A stretch of DNA of 64,000 bases from contig NZ_OX296583.1 in assembly GCF_946463545.1 (NCBI RefSeq), positions 1,091,035 to 1,155,034 of the forward strand, in the 5' to 3' direction. Below the pieces are notes generated by a model. The model did not search any database and was not told the DNA's origin. It worked only from the letters and a program-made list of their open reading frames with translations. The position numbers and the translations under genes were made by a program. Below, piece after piece: positions 9,292 to 18,261 of the stretch. The first letter of the stretch is position 1. Every line of letters starts with the position of its first letter. The stretch comes from Methanothermococcus thermolithotrophicus DSM 2095. GTDB lineage: Archaea; AGJL01; Methanococci; Methanococcales; Methanococcaceae.

Positions 9292-10065
9292 ATGAAAATA
9301 GCCATTACGGGAAAAGGGGGAGTCGGTAAAACATTTTTATCTGCAACCTTAGCTAGATTATTTGAAAAAAATAATTACAAAGTTATAGCAGTTGATGCCG
9401 ATCCAGATATGAACTTAGGATGTGCCCTTGGAATAGATGAAGAAATAACTCCCCTCTCTAAAATGGACGATTTGATAGAAGAGAGAACAGGAGCAAGAGT
9501 TGGAGAATACGGTAGTGTTTTCAAAATTAACCCAAAGGTAGATGATATTTTAGACAAGTACTCATATACAAAAGGTAATATCAGTTTGTTGGTAATGGGA
9601 ACAGTTGAAAAAGGGGGAGGAGGTTGTGTCTGCCCTGCTACAGTTTTGTTGAGGAGACTTTTAAAGCATTTGGTAACTAAAAGGGATGAAGTTGTTATAC
9701 TGGATATGGAGGCTGGTATAGAACATCTTGGTAGAAAGGTAACTGAAAATGTAGATTTGATGATTGTAGTTGTTGAACCCTCTAAAAAATCCATCCTAAC
9801 TGCAGAAAGGATAAAAAAACTAGCAAATGATATTGGTGTTACAAACCTGAAGGTAGTTGTTAATAAAGTTAAAAACAAAGAAGAAAAAGAAATCTTCAAA
9901 GAAATATTTGAAAAGGAAGTGGGAATCCCAATACTTGGTTTTGTTTCCTATAACGATGAGGTTTCAAAATGTGATTTGGTTGGAAAACCTATAGACTTAA
10001 GTTCAAAACCTGGAAGAGAAATAGAAGATATATTTAAACACATAATAGAAACTAAAAATAAATAA
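9292..10065 (+). CDS. CooC-like nickel-insertion/P-loop ATPase
   Basis: A 257-aa MinD/CooC-type ATPase. The deviant Walker A GKGGVGKT is at residues 7-14, followed by VDADPDMNLG. The motif GGGGCVCPATVLL (about 103-115) matches the metal-binding CxC of CooC, the ATPase that helps nickel enter carbon monoxide dehydrogenase. A role in maturing the CODH/acetyl-CoA synthase is therefore likely, but no CODH gene is in this window. The ribosome binding site is GGTGATATA. Confidence 0.8.
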   Translation: MKIAITGKGGVGKTFLSATLARLFEKNNYKVIAVDADPDMNLGCALGIDEEITPLSKMDDLIEERTGARVGEYGSVFKINPKVDDILDKYSYTKGNISLLVMGTVEKGGGGCVCPATVLLRRLLKHLVTKRDEVVILDMEAGIEHLGRKVTENVDLMIVVVEPSKKSILTAERIKKLANDIGVTNLKVVVNKVKNKEEKEIFKEIFEKEVGIPILGFVSYNDEVSKCDLVGKPIDLSSKPGREIEDIFKHIIETKNK

Positions 10066-10112
10066 AATATATAAAATAAATCTGTAACTTAGAGTTATCA
10101 AAAGATAGTGAA

Positions 10113-11051
10113 TTATGATTTAAAGTATGGTTCTCGCTTATTAATGCATTTAGCAAAATACTTTTTAATATCCTCTCCATTTCTCAATGGGGTTAAAACA
10201 TCAACTAAATTATTGTCCCTAAGTAAACAAGGTTTTAAAAATCCATCGTAAGTTAGTCTAATTCTGGTACAGTGGCTACAAAATTCTGTATTATCCACCG
10301 GCCTTACAAATTCAATTTCCAAATTATCGACAATATATTTTTTTCTGTTTTGCATGAATTTTCTTGTTATTATTTTATCAGCTTTATCGCTTATCATTTT
10401 TTCTATTGGCTGGATGTCAACATAATACTGTTTTAACTCCTCATCTGTGGGTATAAATTCTATAATCTGTAAAATAGCCCCAATATCCCTGCAATAGTTC
10501 ATTATTTCGTCCAAATGATTAATATTAATACTCATTGCCAAATAATTTACTTTTAATGGTGTTAGTCCAACTTCAATGGCTTTTTCTATTCCTTTTTTTG
10601 TTCTCTCGATATTCGTTTCATAGGTTTTGGTTTTGTAATCATTTACTTCGTGGAGACTTCCGCAGGTGATTTTTGTATACAACTCTGGGTCTAAGGTATC
10701 TAAACTAACATTAACCCTATTTAATCCAGCGTTTTTTAATCCCTCAGCATATTTTTCCAATAGCATCCCATTTGTAGTTAATGAAATATCTTTTATTCTT
10801 TCATCCTTAATGTTTTCAACTATTTGCACTATATCCTTCCTTAAAAGTGGCTCCCCTCCGGAAATCTTTATTTTCCTTACGCCAAAATCCAAAGAAGTCC
10901 TTGTAATTTCCCCAATTTCTTCAGGAGTCATTAATATTTTATTGCCATTTGAATTATGCCCCTCCCTATGGCAATAAAAACATTTCAAGTTGCATTCAGG
11001 GGTTACCGAAATCCTTAAGGATCTTATTTCCCGATCAAATCTATCTTTCAT
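10113..11051 (-). CDS. moaA: GTP 3',8-cyclase MoaA (molybdopterin synthesis)
   Basis: Radical SAM enzyme that starts molybdenum/tungsten cofactor synthesis from GTP. The N-terminal cluster motif is CNLKCFYC (about 20-27) and the C-terminal cluster is Cx2Cx13C (CSHC...KPC, about 259-276); GGEPLLR is the SAM-binding motif. The C-terminal Gly-Gly found in many MoaA proteins is not evident; the protein ends in PYFKS. mobA nearby (12077) serves the same cofactor, needed for formylmethanofuran and formate dehydrogenases. GGGATATA precedes the ATG. Confidence 0.93.
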   Translation of the reverse strand: MKDRFDREIRSLRISVTPECNLKCFYCHREGHNSNGNKILMTPEEIGEITRTSLDFGVRKIKISGGEPLLRKDIVQIVENIKDERIKDISLTTNGMLLEKYAEGLKNAGLNRVNVSLDTLDPELYTKITCGSLHEVNDYKTKTYETNIERTKKGIEKAIEVGLTPLKVNYLAMSININHLDEIMNYCRDIGAILQIIEFIPTDEELKQYYVDIQPIEKMISDKADKIITRKFMQNRKKYIVDNLEIEFVRPVDNTEFCSHCTRIRLTYDGFLKPCLLRDNNLVDVLTPLRNGEDIKKYFAKCINKREPYFKS

Positions 11052-11201
11052 TATATCCCTTGTAAATTATTAAAGATATAAAATAACAGAAACACGTGGC
11101 TATAATATACACAATACACTATTACATATATATTATATGTTAATTAATTATGTTGTAAATTTTTATAAATTATATTAGTTAAAAAATAAAAAATTTATAA
11201 T

Positions 11202-11891
11202 TTATTCTTTTTTCCCTTCTTTTTTCTTTAAGAATGTATCTACAAATGAAACTTTTTCAATATCCAATCTTTTCATGATTTCGTTAGCTATGCCCATTTT
11301 GATCATTTGGAGGTTGTTCATGAATACGGTATTTTCAGGGAGTGTTATTGTAGCTGTGTTTTTTGTGAGTTTTATTTTTAATTCTTCGGAGTTTATTTTT
11401 GGGATGTACATTTTTATTAATTCTTCGACTATTTTTTCAGGTTCTTCAACCACTTCTTCTATTTTTATTTTGTAGTTAACTGTTTTTCCAGCTAATTCAT
11501 GGTTGAAGTCAACTAAAACTCTTCCTCCGTTGATACTGGCTACTTTACCAACTTTTCCATCGATGTTCATAGATAATCCAACTACTGGTCTTACATTGTG
11601 TTTTTGGAATTCTTTCATAGGTACGATTTTTACTTTTGATGGATCTCTTTTACCGAATGCTTTTTCTGGAGGTAATTCAAGTTCTCTCTCTTCCCCAACT
11701 TCCATCTCCAATAGTGCCTCATCTAATCCTGGAATAAGCATACCTTCCCCAGCTGCAACTGTGACTGTATCGTAAACCATTACTGGATTGTAAATTCCTT
11801 CTTTTTTAGCCAACTCTTCACTTGTTGTGTCAAATAATTTTCCATCAGCATAACCTTCGTATGATATTTTTACCAGTTTCCCTTTTTCCAT
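11202..11891 (-). CDS. FKBP-type peptidyl-prolyl isomerase (long archaeal form)
   Basis: Protein-folding enzyme and chaperone of the SlyD-like long FKBP class (229 aa). The first about 150 residues carry the FKBP domain with its inserted flap ([49 protein letters not shown]); the rest is an extra C-terminal domain typical of methanogen long FKBPs, ending in a charged Lys/Glu tail. ATG at 11891 is preceded by GGTGAATACC; the GTG at 11900 lies within that site and is unlikely to be the start. Confidence 0.92.
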   Translation of the reverse strand: MEKGKLVKISYEGYADGKLFDTTSEELAKKEGIYNPVMVYDTVTVAAGEGMLIPGLDEALLEMEVGEERELELPPEKAFGKRDPSKVKIVPMKEFQKHNVRPVVGLSMNIDGKVGKVASINGGRVLVDFNHELAGKTVNYKIKIEEVVEEPEKIVEELIKMYIPKINSEELKIKLTKNTATITLPENTVFMNNLQMIKMGIANEIMKRLDIEKVSFVDTFLKKKEGKKE

Positions 11892-12076
11892 GGTATTCAC
11901 CTTGTATATATTTTATTTGATTCTATCTATTTGATAAAACCCTTAAGGTTTTATAACTTATCTTCGTTTTTATATTATTCTTAAGTGTTCGGATAAACCT
12001 GTACAACAACTATAAATAAAAGACATATATAAATTTTGTTAAAATCCTGTAATGATCTACTAATTGGAGGATATTG

Positions 12077-12781
12077 ATGATTTCAGCTATTATCCTATCG
12101 GGCGGGAAAGCAAAGAGAATGGGTGGAGAAAAATCTTTTAGAAAATATAATGAAAAATTTTTAGTGGAAAATATAGCTGATGTTCTCGTCGAGATGAAAA
12201 TCCCATTTATAACTGTTTTTAAAAATCTGAAATTAATAAATGGGCCGGAAAATTATAAAAAATCTCACTCATTAACTAAAACCATAGATACGGAAATAGC
12301 AAATCAGCTCTATTTTTTTAGAAAATACCGCCAAACAATAACATGGGACATTTTAAGTGATAAAGGACCACTGGTGGGTATCTTATCTGGGATGAGGGTT
12401 TCGAGCTCAGAATGGATTTTAGTACTTCCCTGTGACATGCCTTTTGTAACTAAAGACTCAATAAATAAACTAATAAATTTTATTCCCAATGCAAAATTAA
12501 AAAAATGCAATTGTATAGTCCCAAGACATGAAAATGGTAATTTAGAGCCTCTTTTTTCAATATATCATAAATCCTCAATTAAAGTACTTGAAGAGCTCGC
12601 TAGAAAAATAAAAGAAAATGAAGGTAATGTGAAAAAAGAGAAAAAAGAAAAATATTCCTCAATAAGAAAATTGATAGATAATTTAAAACCCCTTTACGTT
12701 GATGCAAATGAGATAGATCCTACCAAAAAGACTTTTATAAACGTCAATACATTGGATGACTTAAAATTATTAAATGGCTAA
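12077..12781 (+). CDS. mobA: MobA-like molybdenum cofactor guanylyltransferase
   Basis: Nucleotidyltransferase expected to add GMP to molybdopterin. The N-terminal loop ILSGGKAKRMGGEK is the signature, followed by LVGILSGM and the metal-binding LPCDMPFV. At 234 aa it is somewhat longer than bacterial MobA (about 195) because of a Lys-rich insertion near residues 180-200. An alternative is another NTP transferase such as CobY, but the spacing fits MobA better. GGAGGATATTG precedes ATG; a TTG three bases upstream is in frame. Confidence 0.82.
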   Translation: MISAIILSGGKAKRMGGEKSFRKYNEKFLVENIADVLVEMKIPFITVFKNLKLINGPENYKKSHSLTKTIDTEIANQLYFFRKYRQTITWDILSDKGPLVGILSGMRVSSSEWILVLPCDMPFVTKDSINKLINFIPNAKLKKCNCIVPRHENGNLEPLFSIYHKSSIKVLEELARKIKENEGNVKKEKKEKYSSIRKLIDNLKPLYVDANEIDPTKKTFINVNTLDDLKLLNG

Positions 12782-12833
12782 ACGAGTATTTTATTAATTA
12801 TCTCATTAATGGTCATTTATAGTCCTTTCCTTC

Positions 12834-13143
12834 TATAGTGGTGTGCATTACTTAATTAACTAATAAATACAGGTAAATTTTATTCCAAGCCTTTTAGAAA
12901 ATCGAAGCAAATCTTCGATTTGCTGACTCACAAAAATTCGAAGAATTTTTGTCGAGAGGTTTGGATTGAACAAAAATCACGAAGTGATTTTTGTAGCTCA
13001 TCTCGCTTCGCTCGATGATTCCAAAATCGGATACCTACTCAACTTCGTTGAGTAGGTATATATAGATTGGCAAATCCTACGAAAACCATCCTTTATAAAT
13101 GGGTTGAAAATGAGTAGTTAGCTTAAAATTGCACACCACCATA
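12834..13143. mobile_element. Inverted-repeat element (family A, copy 1) invaded by hairpin units
   Basis: Starts with TATAGTGGTGTGCA and ends with TGCACACCACCATA. The first about 50 bp are nearly identical to the inner sequence of the copies at 42064 and 48304. Those are about 150 bp long; this one is 310 bp because several family C hairpins are lodged in the middle. It occupies the gap between mobA and the MBL-fold gene and has no coding capacity. Confidence 0.7.
12895..13070. repeat. Cluster of family C hairpin units
   Basis: At least four palindromes occur in a row: CGAAGCAAATCTTCGATTTGC, AAAAATTCGAAGAATTTTT, AAAAATCACGAAGTGATTTTT and TACTCAACTTCGTTGAGTA. They are separated by short linkers such as GACTCAC, TCGAGA and TTGTAGCTCATC. 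The same linkers flank hairpins at 17.8, 43.9 and 61.4 kb. Confidence 0.8.
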
Positions 13144-13150
13144 ATTATAA

Positions 13151-13963
13151 TTAGAACTCAAAAACACTTCCAACATGCCCTTGAATAAAATTATCCAAAC
13201 TGCTTAGTTCTTTTAAGGCTTTAAATCCCGTACAGTGTAATGGAATTATAAATTCTAAATCCTGATTTTCCAAATACTCTTTAACTGTTTTGATGTATGA
13301 ATCAGAAGAGTTAACTAAATGAAGACCGCCGATAACTCCTCTGATTTTATCTACCTTTTTTATCTTTTTTGCATACTCAATTACGTTTATTATACCACTG
13401 TGGGAGCATCCTGTAATAACTACGCCATCCACAATTAAGAACATGTCGTCATTTACAATATCGTTTTTAAATGTCCCATTTTCCAACTTGTAGAATTCTT
13501 CAGTTTCATAGTATTGGTTTCTTTTAACACATCCAGAGACAATGATATTTTTAGATATATTATAAGGTTTTTCAATTAATTCTATCTTAGGATATTTTTT
13601 CAAAAAATCTTTAATTTCATTTTTAATTCCAATATACTTATTTTTAGTACGGTCATATCTATCAACGAAGGCATCGGGATGCATAATAATCGGAATATCG
13701 ATATTTATATTCGCATTTCCATAGTTGTTCGTTTCTATAAAATAAGAAAATCCATCGGTGTGATCGTAGTGCCCATGACTTAGAACTATGGCGTTAAAAT
13801 CGTCTTTTTCTTCCATAATTTCCAAATTTTTCTTTAAAATTAATGGGTTTTGACCTGTATCAAACAGTATTTTTAAATCTTCAGTTTTTACAATTAGAGA
13901 AAGCCCGTGTTGGGCAAAATATTTTTTCCATGCTAAATTATCAATAATAACTTTTACTTCCAT
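13151..13963 (-). CDS. Metallo-beta-lactamase-fold hydrolase (MJ0301-like group)
   Basis: A 270-aa MBL-fold protein with LFDTGQNP at residues near 33-40, the metal motif LSHGHYDHTDG near 60-70, a further ligand in VITGCSHSGI near 173-182, and a C-terminal LHCTGF. This arrangement belongs to the archaeal group containing MJ0301, which has been proposed to act in pterin metabolism; the substrate here is not settled. It starts after GGTGGTTGG. Its 3' end lies 8 bp from the family A element. Confidence 0.78.
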   Translation of the reverse strand: MEVKVIIDNLAWKKYFAQHGLSLIVKTEDLKILFDTGQNPLILKKNLEIMEEKDDFNAIVLSHGHYDHTDGFSYFIETNNYGNANINIDIPIIMHPDAFVDRYDRTKNKYIGIKNEIKDFLKKYPKIELIEKPYNISKNIIVSGCVKRNQYYETEEFYKLENGTFKNDIVNDDMFLIVDGVVITGCSHSGIINVIEYAKKIKKVDKIRGVIGGLHLVNSSDSYIKTVKEYLENQDLEFIIPLHCTGFKALKELSSLDNFIQGHVGSVFEF

Positions 13964-14109
13964 CCAACCACCACAACACTAAAACACCATTATGCAGTAC
14001 CTTATAACAACATGCCGACAACAATATGTAAAATGATATATACACTTATTTATAATCGGATATAAATATTACACATATGTGCATTATGGAATTATCTTAA
14101 GGTGAAATA

Positions 14110-14868
14110 GTGAAAGTTTCAGGTATTGTAGAGCTCTCAACAATAGATTATCCAAAAAAGTGTTCTGCAGTAGTTTTTTTGTCAGGATGCAATATGAAGT
14201 GTGGATACTGTTATAATTACAAACACATAACTGAAAGATCCTATGAGATGAGTGCGGAAGAAGTCTTTAAAAACATGGATTTGATGTTTGCAGAAGCATT
14301 AGTTATAAGTGGGGGAGAACCTACCCTACAGCCAGAAGGTGTAAAAGAGCTCTGTAAACTGGCAAAAGAAAAAGGATTTCCTGTTAAGATAGATACAAAC
14401 GGGACAAATGTTGATGTCATTAGGGATTTGGTTGAAAATAAATTGGTGGATTATGTGGCAGTTGATGTTAAATGTCGCTTTGATAAATATAAGGAACTAA
14501 CAGGGATTGATGGAGAGACAATAAAAGAAAATATTTTAAAAATAATAAATATTTGTAAAGAAAACAACGTTTTTATTGAGTGCAGGACTACATTTATCCC
14601 AACCATAATGGATAAAGAAGATATAGAAGAAATAGCCAGTACGATTAAAGATTGCGATATGTACGCCATCCAGCAGTTTGATAACGAACATGCCTATTGT
14701 GAAGAATTCAAAAAGATAAAAACTTCTACAACAGAGGAACTCCTTGAACTTGGAAAGATTGCAAAAAATTATATTGATAACGTCGTTGTAAGGACTTTGG
14801 ATGGGGAGTTTAGAATTAACAATGATTTAATGGATAATAACAAAAATAATATTAAAAATAGGAGATAA
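14110..14868 (+). CDS. nrdG: Radical SAM activating enzyme (anaerobic ribonucleotide reductase activase type)
   Basis: A 252-aa glycyl-radical-activating-enzyme-like protein. The FeS motif is CNMKCGYCYN (about 29-38), preceded by TIDYPKKCSAVVFLSGC and followed by SGGEPTLQ and DTNGTN. It is predicted to install the glycyl radical on class III ribonucleotide reductase. A different glycyl radical target is possible, as no reductase gene lies here. It starts with GTG after GGTGAAATA. mptE follows after one base, so both are cotranscribed. Confidence 0.8.
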   Translation: MKVSGIVELSTIDYPKKCSAVVFLSGCNMKCGYCYNYKHITERSYEMSAEEVFKNMDLMFAEALVISGGEPTLQPEGVKELCKLAKEKGFPVKIDTNGTNVDVIRDLVENKLVDYVAVDVKCRFDKYKELTGIDGETIKENILKIINICKENNVFIECRTTFIPTIMDKEDIEEIASTIKDCDMYAIQQFDNEHAYCEEFKKIKTSTTEELLELGKIAKNYIDNVVVRTLDGEFRINNDLMDNNKNNIKNRR

Positions 14869-14869
14869 T

Positions 14870-15622
14870 ATGGATCTAAAAACATGGGGGAGTTACTATA
14901 ATAAAATAATGGAAGATTTTGGATTTGATAAGGAGAAAGACTTTGAAAGTGCAGTAATTTTAAACGAAATAATAGAAAATACAAAAAATAATATTTCATT
15001 AGATGGGGTCAAAAATATCATCGAAGGAAAGGAAGTTTATATTTTTGGTGCAGGACCTTCTTTAAAAAATCATGTTAAAATTGTAAAAGAAATAATTAAA
15101 ACTAAAGCTAAAACTAAAGAAATGGATTTAGAGGACAATTATATTATAATCTCGGCGGATGGTGCTACAAAGGCACTTTTAGAGGAAGGTTTAATCCCAG
15201 ATATAATCGTTTCAGATTTAGATGGTGACATGAGCTCTATTTTTGAAAGTAATGATAAAGGTTCTATTGTGGTTGTTCATGCCCATGGAGATAATATTGA
15301 TAAAATACAAAAGTATGCCGGCAAATTAAAGAATATTGTTGGTAGCACCCAAGTCCCAAAAGAATTTGATTACCTCATAAACTATGGCGGCTTTACAGAT
15401 GGTGACAGATGCTGTTTTTTAGCAGAAGAATTTGGTGCAAAAAAAATAATCCTTTGTGGGATGGATTTTGGGATTTATACAACCAAATACTCTAGACCAA
15501 ATCTAAAAAACGACGTTGAAGTTGCAGATGATATCAAAGTAAAAAAACTCAAATACGCTGAAAAATTTGTTAATTGGTTAAAGGAACATGGAAAATGTGG
15601 TATTGCATATATTGACCAATAA
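14870..15622 (+). CDS. mptE: 6-hydroxymethyl-7,8-dihydropterin pyrophosphokinase MptE
   Basis: Archaeal pyrophosphokinase (DUF115 family) that activates 6-hydroxymethyldihydropterin for methanopterin synthesis; it is not related to bacterial FolK. Visible motifs are YIFGAGPSLKNH near residue 60, SADGATKALLEEG near 101 and VSDLDGDM near 121-128. The 250-aa length is normal. GGAGATAAT overlaps the end of the upstream radical SAM gene, indicating translational linkage. Confidence 0.9.
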   Translation: MDLKTWGSYYNKIMEDFGFDKEKDFESAVILNEIIENTKNNISLDGVKNIIEGKEVYIFGAGPSLKNHVKIVKEIIKTKAKTKEMDLEDNYIIISADGATKALLEEGLIPDIIVSDLDGDMSSIFESNDKGSIVVVHAHGDNIDKIQKYAGKLKNIVGSTQVPKEFDYLINYGGFTDGDRCCFLAEEFGAKKIILCGMDFGIYTTKYSRPNLKNDVEVADDIKVKKLKYAEKFVNWLKEHGKCGIAYIDQ

Positions 15623-15722
15623 TAATCCGCACATATTTCAAAAGACCATAGTTAAATTTAAATAATATAGTTATATTAATACACTTTTGAATTTCTTAAA
15701 TTGCCCATATATTGGAGATAAA

Positions 15723-16013
15723 ATGTCTGATACAAAAATTCGACTTGAGGTCATTAGAAATAGAATTAACGAAATAGATGAACAGATAATAGAACTAATG
15801 GCTGAAAGAACTCATTTTGCAAAAGAGATAGCTTTATTAAAGAAGGCATTGGACATGCCGATATATGATAATAAACGAGAACAAGAAATTTACGAAAAAA
15901 CACGTAAACTGTGTGAGAAATACGATTTTGACCACAATGTGGCTTTACAAATAATGGATATTTTAATCAAACACAACAAAGAATTACAGATGAAGGAATT
16001 TAATAAACTCTAA
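15723..16013 (+). CDS. Chorismate mutase (AroQ class, monofunctional)
   Basis: Converts chorismate to prephenate for phenylalanine and tyrosine. The 96-aa all-helical AroQ domain shows RNRINEIDEQIIELMAERTH (catalytic Arg and Lys region), IYDNKREQEIYE and a C-terminal helix. The start at 15723 is chosen for GGAGATAAA and the standard length; the frame is open 36 bases further upstream. It begins a stretch that continues with S17e, dapA and gatC, an arrangement I recall from related methanococci. Confidence 0.92.
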   Translation: MSDTKIRLEVIRNRINEIDEQIIELMAERTHFAKEIALLKKALDMPIYDNKREQEIYEKTRKLCEKYDFDHNVALQIMDILIKHNKELQMKEFNKL

Positions 16014-16082
16014 CGACAATTATAAATAATAAATAAATGATAATGTATCAGGTTATATATATTGTGAAAATCTATGTTATAA

Positions 16083-16200
16083 ATAAAACCTTCGGGTTTT
16101 AAACACAGGGTTTTAAATCCCTTCACTATATTTGGATTGAACTAATTCCTACAACCTAAGGTTGTGGTGGATGTAACTTTCCACTTCGCTCATATTGGAG
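16083..16200. repeat. Degenerate family C hairpins
   Basis: The gap between chorismate mutase and S17e holds AAAACCTTCGGGTTTT, a copy of the linker TTGGATTGAAC and the hairpin ACAACCTAAGGTTGT. These match the style and linkers of the family C units elsewhere. No gene or clear RNA is seen in them. Confidence 0.5.
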
Positions 16201-16267
16201 TTGAAACGAATATATAATATTGTTAAGAACAACTAATCTATAACTACTTACCATTAGAGGTGATACA

Positions 16268-16459
16268 TTGGGAAGAATTAGACAAACATTTATAAAAAGA
16301 ACTGGAGACGAGCTCTTTGAGAGATTTAGTGATAAATTCACAACAGACTTCGAAACAAACAAAAAAGCTGTTGAAGAAGTTGCATTTATTTCAACAAAAA
16401 CGTTGAGAAACAGAATTGCAGGGTATATAACCTCAAAAGTTAAAAAAATGAGTGCCTAA
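16268..16459 (+). CDS. rps17e: 30S ribosomal protein S17e
   Basis: A small-subunit protein of the archaeal/eukaryotic-type ribosome. The 63-aa sequence ([15 protein letters not shown]..., [12 protein letters not shown]) is typical. It starts with TTG preceded by GAGGTGATACA, and no ATG is available. Its end overlaps the region just before dapA, consistent with an operon. Confidence 0.95.
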   Translation: MGRIRQTFIKRTGDELFERFSDKFTTDFETNKKAVEEVAFISTKTLRNRIAGYITSKVKKMSA

Positions 16460-16475
16460 GAGGGATGTGATTTAT

Positions 16476-17345
16476 ATGCAAGGAGTTTTTCCTGCAATTA
16501 TTACTCCTTTTAAAGATGGGGAAGTAGATTATCAAGGTTTGGAAGAAAATATAAACTTTTTAATTGATAATGGTGTTAGTGGTATAGTTTCAGTTGGAAC
16601 TACCGGTGAATCTCCAACTTTAACTTATGAGGAACATAAAAAAGTAATAGAAAAATCTATAGAAGTAGCAGATGGGAAAATAAAAGTAATTGCAGGAGCA
16701 GGTTCAAACTCTACAGTAGAAGCTGTGGAATTTTCACAGCATGCAGAAGATGTTGGAGCTGATGGTGTACTTTTAATAACCCCTTACTACAACAAACCTA
16801 CTCAAGAGGGTTTAAAAAGGCATTTTGGAGAAATTGCAGGCGCTATAAACGTTCCTATAGTATTGTACAATGTGCCTTCAAGAACTGCAGTAAACCTTGA
16901 ACCAGAAACTATAAAGTACTTATATGAAGAATACAGTAATGTAACAGCAGTTAAGGAAGCCAATCCTAATTTATCGCAGGTTTCAGAAATATCTGAATTG
17001 TGTGATATTCAAATACTATCCGGAAACGATGAGTTAACCCTTCCAATAGTATCTCTTGGGGGTTGCGGCGTAGTGAGTGTTATAGCAAACATCGTTCCAA
17101 AGGAAATGGTTCAAATGGTCAACTATGCACTTGAGGGAAAATTTGATAAGGCTAAGGAAATACACTATAAGTTGTTCCCTCTAATGAAGTTGATGTTTGT
17201 TGAAACCAATCCTATACCCATAAAAACAGCAATGAACTTATTAAACATGCCTGCTGGGGAATTGAGATTACCTCTCTGCGACATGTCTGAAGAAAACAAG
17301 TTAAAGTTAAAAAAGACTTTAATGGATCTTAATTTATTAAAATAA
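16476..17345 (+). CDS. dapA: 4-hydroxy-tetrahydrodipicolinate synthase
   Basis: Condenses pyruvate with aspartate semialdehyde in lysine synthesis. TIM-barrel protein of 289 aa with GVFPAIITPF at the start, VGTTGESPTL, YYNKPTQEGL, YNVPSRTAVN and the Schiff-base lysine in AVKEANPN (about 161). The ATG at 16476 is preceded by GATGTGATTT and gives the standard length; a GTG at 16452 overlapping the S17e stop codon is also in frame. Confidence 0.95.
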   Translation: MQGVFPAIITPFKDGEVDYQGLEENINFLIDNGVSGIVSVGTTGESPTLTYEEHKKVIEKSIEVADGKIKVIAGAGSNSTVEAVEFSQHAEDVGADGVLLITPYYNKPTQEGLKRHFGEIAGAINVPIVLYNVPSRTAVNLEPETIKYLYEEYSNVTAVKEANPNLSQVSEISELCDIQILSGNDELTLPIVSLGGCGVVSVIANIVPKEMVQMVNYALEGKFDKAKEIHYKLFPLMKLMFVETNPIPIKTAMNLLNMPAGELRLPLCDMSEENKLKLKKTLMDLNLLK

Positions 17346-17431
17346 GTCTGTCTCAAATACGTCAATTATATATTTTAGTTTTGAGATGGTTTTAGTGATT
17401 ATTTAATTATATTTTCTCTTTAAGTGATAAG

Positions 17432-17671
17432 ATGGTAGATGTCGAAAAAATACAAAAGCAGGCTGAAGAAATTGTTGACAAGTTTTCAAAAGTTCTTGAA
17501 AGCTTTGATTTGGGTGATGAAGAAGAATATTATATCCTTGAAACCAAAAACGTTTTAAGGGATGATGACGAACCATCTATAGATCCTTCATTCAGAGATA
17601 ATGCTTTAAATATTGCTCCAAAAACAAAAGAAGGCTATATCGTTGTTGAAAAAAGTAAATGGAGCCAATAA
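17432..17671 (+). CDS. gatC: Aspartyl/glutamyl-tRNA amidotransferase subunit C
   Basis: Small 79-aa subunit of GatCAB, which converts Glu-tRNA(Gln) or Asp-tRNA(Asn) to the amidated forms. An N-terminal helix (VEKIQKQAEEIVDKFSKVLE) is followed by the low-complexity acidic middle and the C-terminal LNIAPKTKEGYIVVEKS that threads between GatA and GatB. AAGTGATAAG precedes the ATG. The match is short, so confidence is lower than for the larger genes. Confidence 0.8.
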   Translation: MVDVEKIQKQAEEIVDKFSKVLESFDLGDEEEYYILETKNVLRDDDEPSIDPSFRDNALNIAPKTKEGYIVVEKSKWSQ

Positions 17672-17714
17672 ATGTTAGGTTCCAACAATTGAGTTTTGAA
17701 CTTTGGATGCAACC

Positions 17715-17960
17715 TATCGACGAAACCGAAGGTTTCGTGAGTCTTAACGAAAACCTTTCAGGTTTTCGTAAGTCAGCGAATTTTTTGAAATTCGCTTCGA
17801 CTCGACAAAAATTCAAAGAATTTTTGTGAGTCAGCGAATCCAAAGGATTCGCTTCGACAGCAAATTTCTTTGAAATTTGCTTCGATTTCTAAAGGTTGGA
17901 GATAAAGCTTTAAAAAAGCTTTCAGATAAATCCCTTCGGGATTTGGCTTTGCCGTGATGA
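17715..17960. repeat. Long cluster of family C hairpin units
   Basis: At least six palindromes follow one another between gatC and L41e: CGAAACCGAAGGTTTCG, CGAAAACCTTTCAGGTTTTCG, AGCGAATTTTTTGAAATTCGCT, CAAAAATTCAAAGAATTTTTG, AGCGAATCCAAAGGATTCGCT and CAAATTTCTTTGAAATTTG, then a GCTTTAAAAAAGC-type hairpin and TCCCTTCGGGA. Linkers GTGAGTC and TTCGAC alternate between units. No coding function is seen; transcripts would fold into a chain of hairpins. Confidence 0.85.
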
Positions 17961-18010
17961 TGCAAAGTATTACATATTAAACCATAAAAAGAAAAAAGGA
18001 GCGTGGTACT

Positions 18011-18109
18011 ATAAAAAGAAGTTCAAGAAGATGGAAAAAGAAAGGACAAATGAGATGGAAGCACTACAAAAAGAGAATTAGAAGAATGAAAAGAGCTAAA
18101 AGACAATAA
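18011..18109 (+). CDS. rpl41e: 50S ribosomal protein L41e, apparent AUA start
   Basis: A 32-aa extremely basic peptide, too short for usual gene finders. Its core RRWKKKGQMRWKHYKKRIRR matches archaeal L41e. The alignable N-terminus (M-K-R-x-x-R-x-W-K-K-K-G in other archaea, from memory) falls on an ATA codon at 18011. The frame is open upstream to a stop at 17978 but contains no ATG, GTG or TTG. GGAG at 17998-18001 sits nine bases before the ATA, the correct distance. An internal ATG at 18050 would give only 19 residues. The gene follows the hairpin cluster and is read in the direction of gatC. Confidence 0.8.
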   Translation: MKRSSRRWKKKGQMRWKHYKKRIRRMKRAKRQ

Positions 18110-18122
18110 ATTTAATTAATGC

Positions 18123-18165
18123 TCTTTTTTCTGTTTTTAATAAATTACTATTTTTTAATTTTAGC
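18123..18165 (+). terminator. Oligo-T terminator after L41e
   Basis: Several T runs (TTTTTT, TTTTT, TTTTTT) follow the L41e stop within 15-60 bases, the usual archaeal termination signal. No strong hairpin is associated with them. Confidence 0.4.
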
Positions 18166-18219
18166 TATTTTAAAAAAATTTATAATGGATAAATTTTTAA
18201 TTTAACTTAAATTGTAAAA

Positions 18220-18234
18220 TTGCACACCCCTATA
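18220..18234. repeat. Solitary family A end
   Basis: TTGCACACCCCTATA matches the right-hand end of the family A elements. No partner end is visible upstream, so this is a remnant or a diverged copy. It lies 27 bp beyond the valS 3' end. Confidence 0.5.
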
Positions 18235-18261
18235 ATTACGCTTTTAAAAAATAAATAATAA

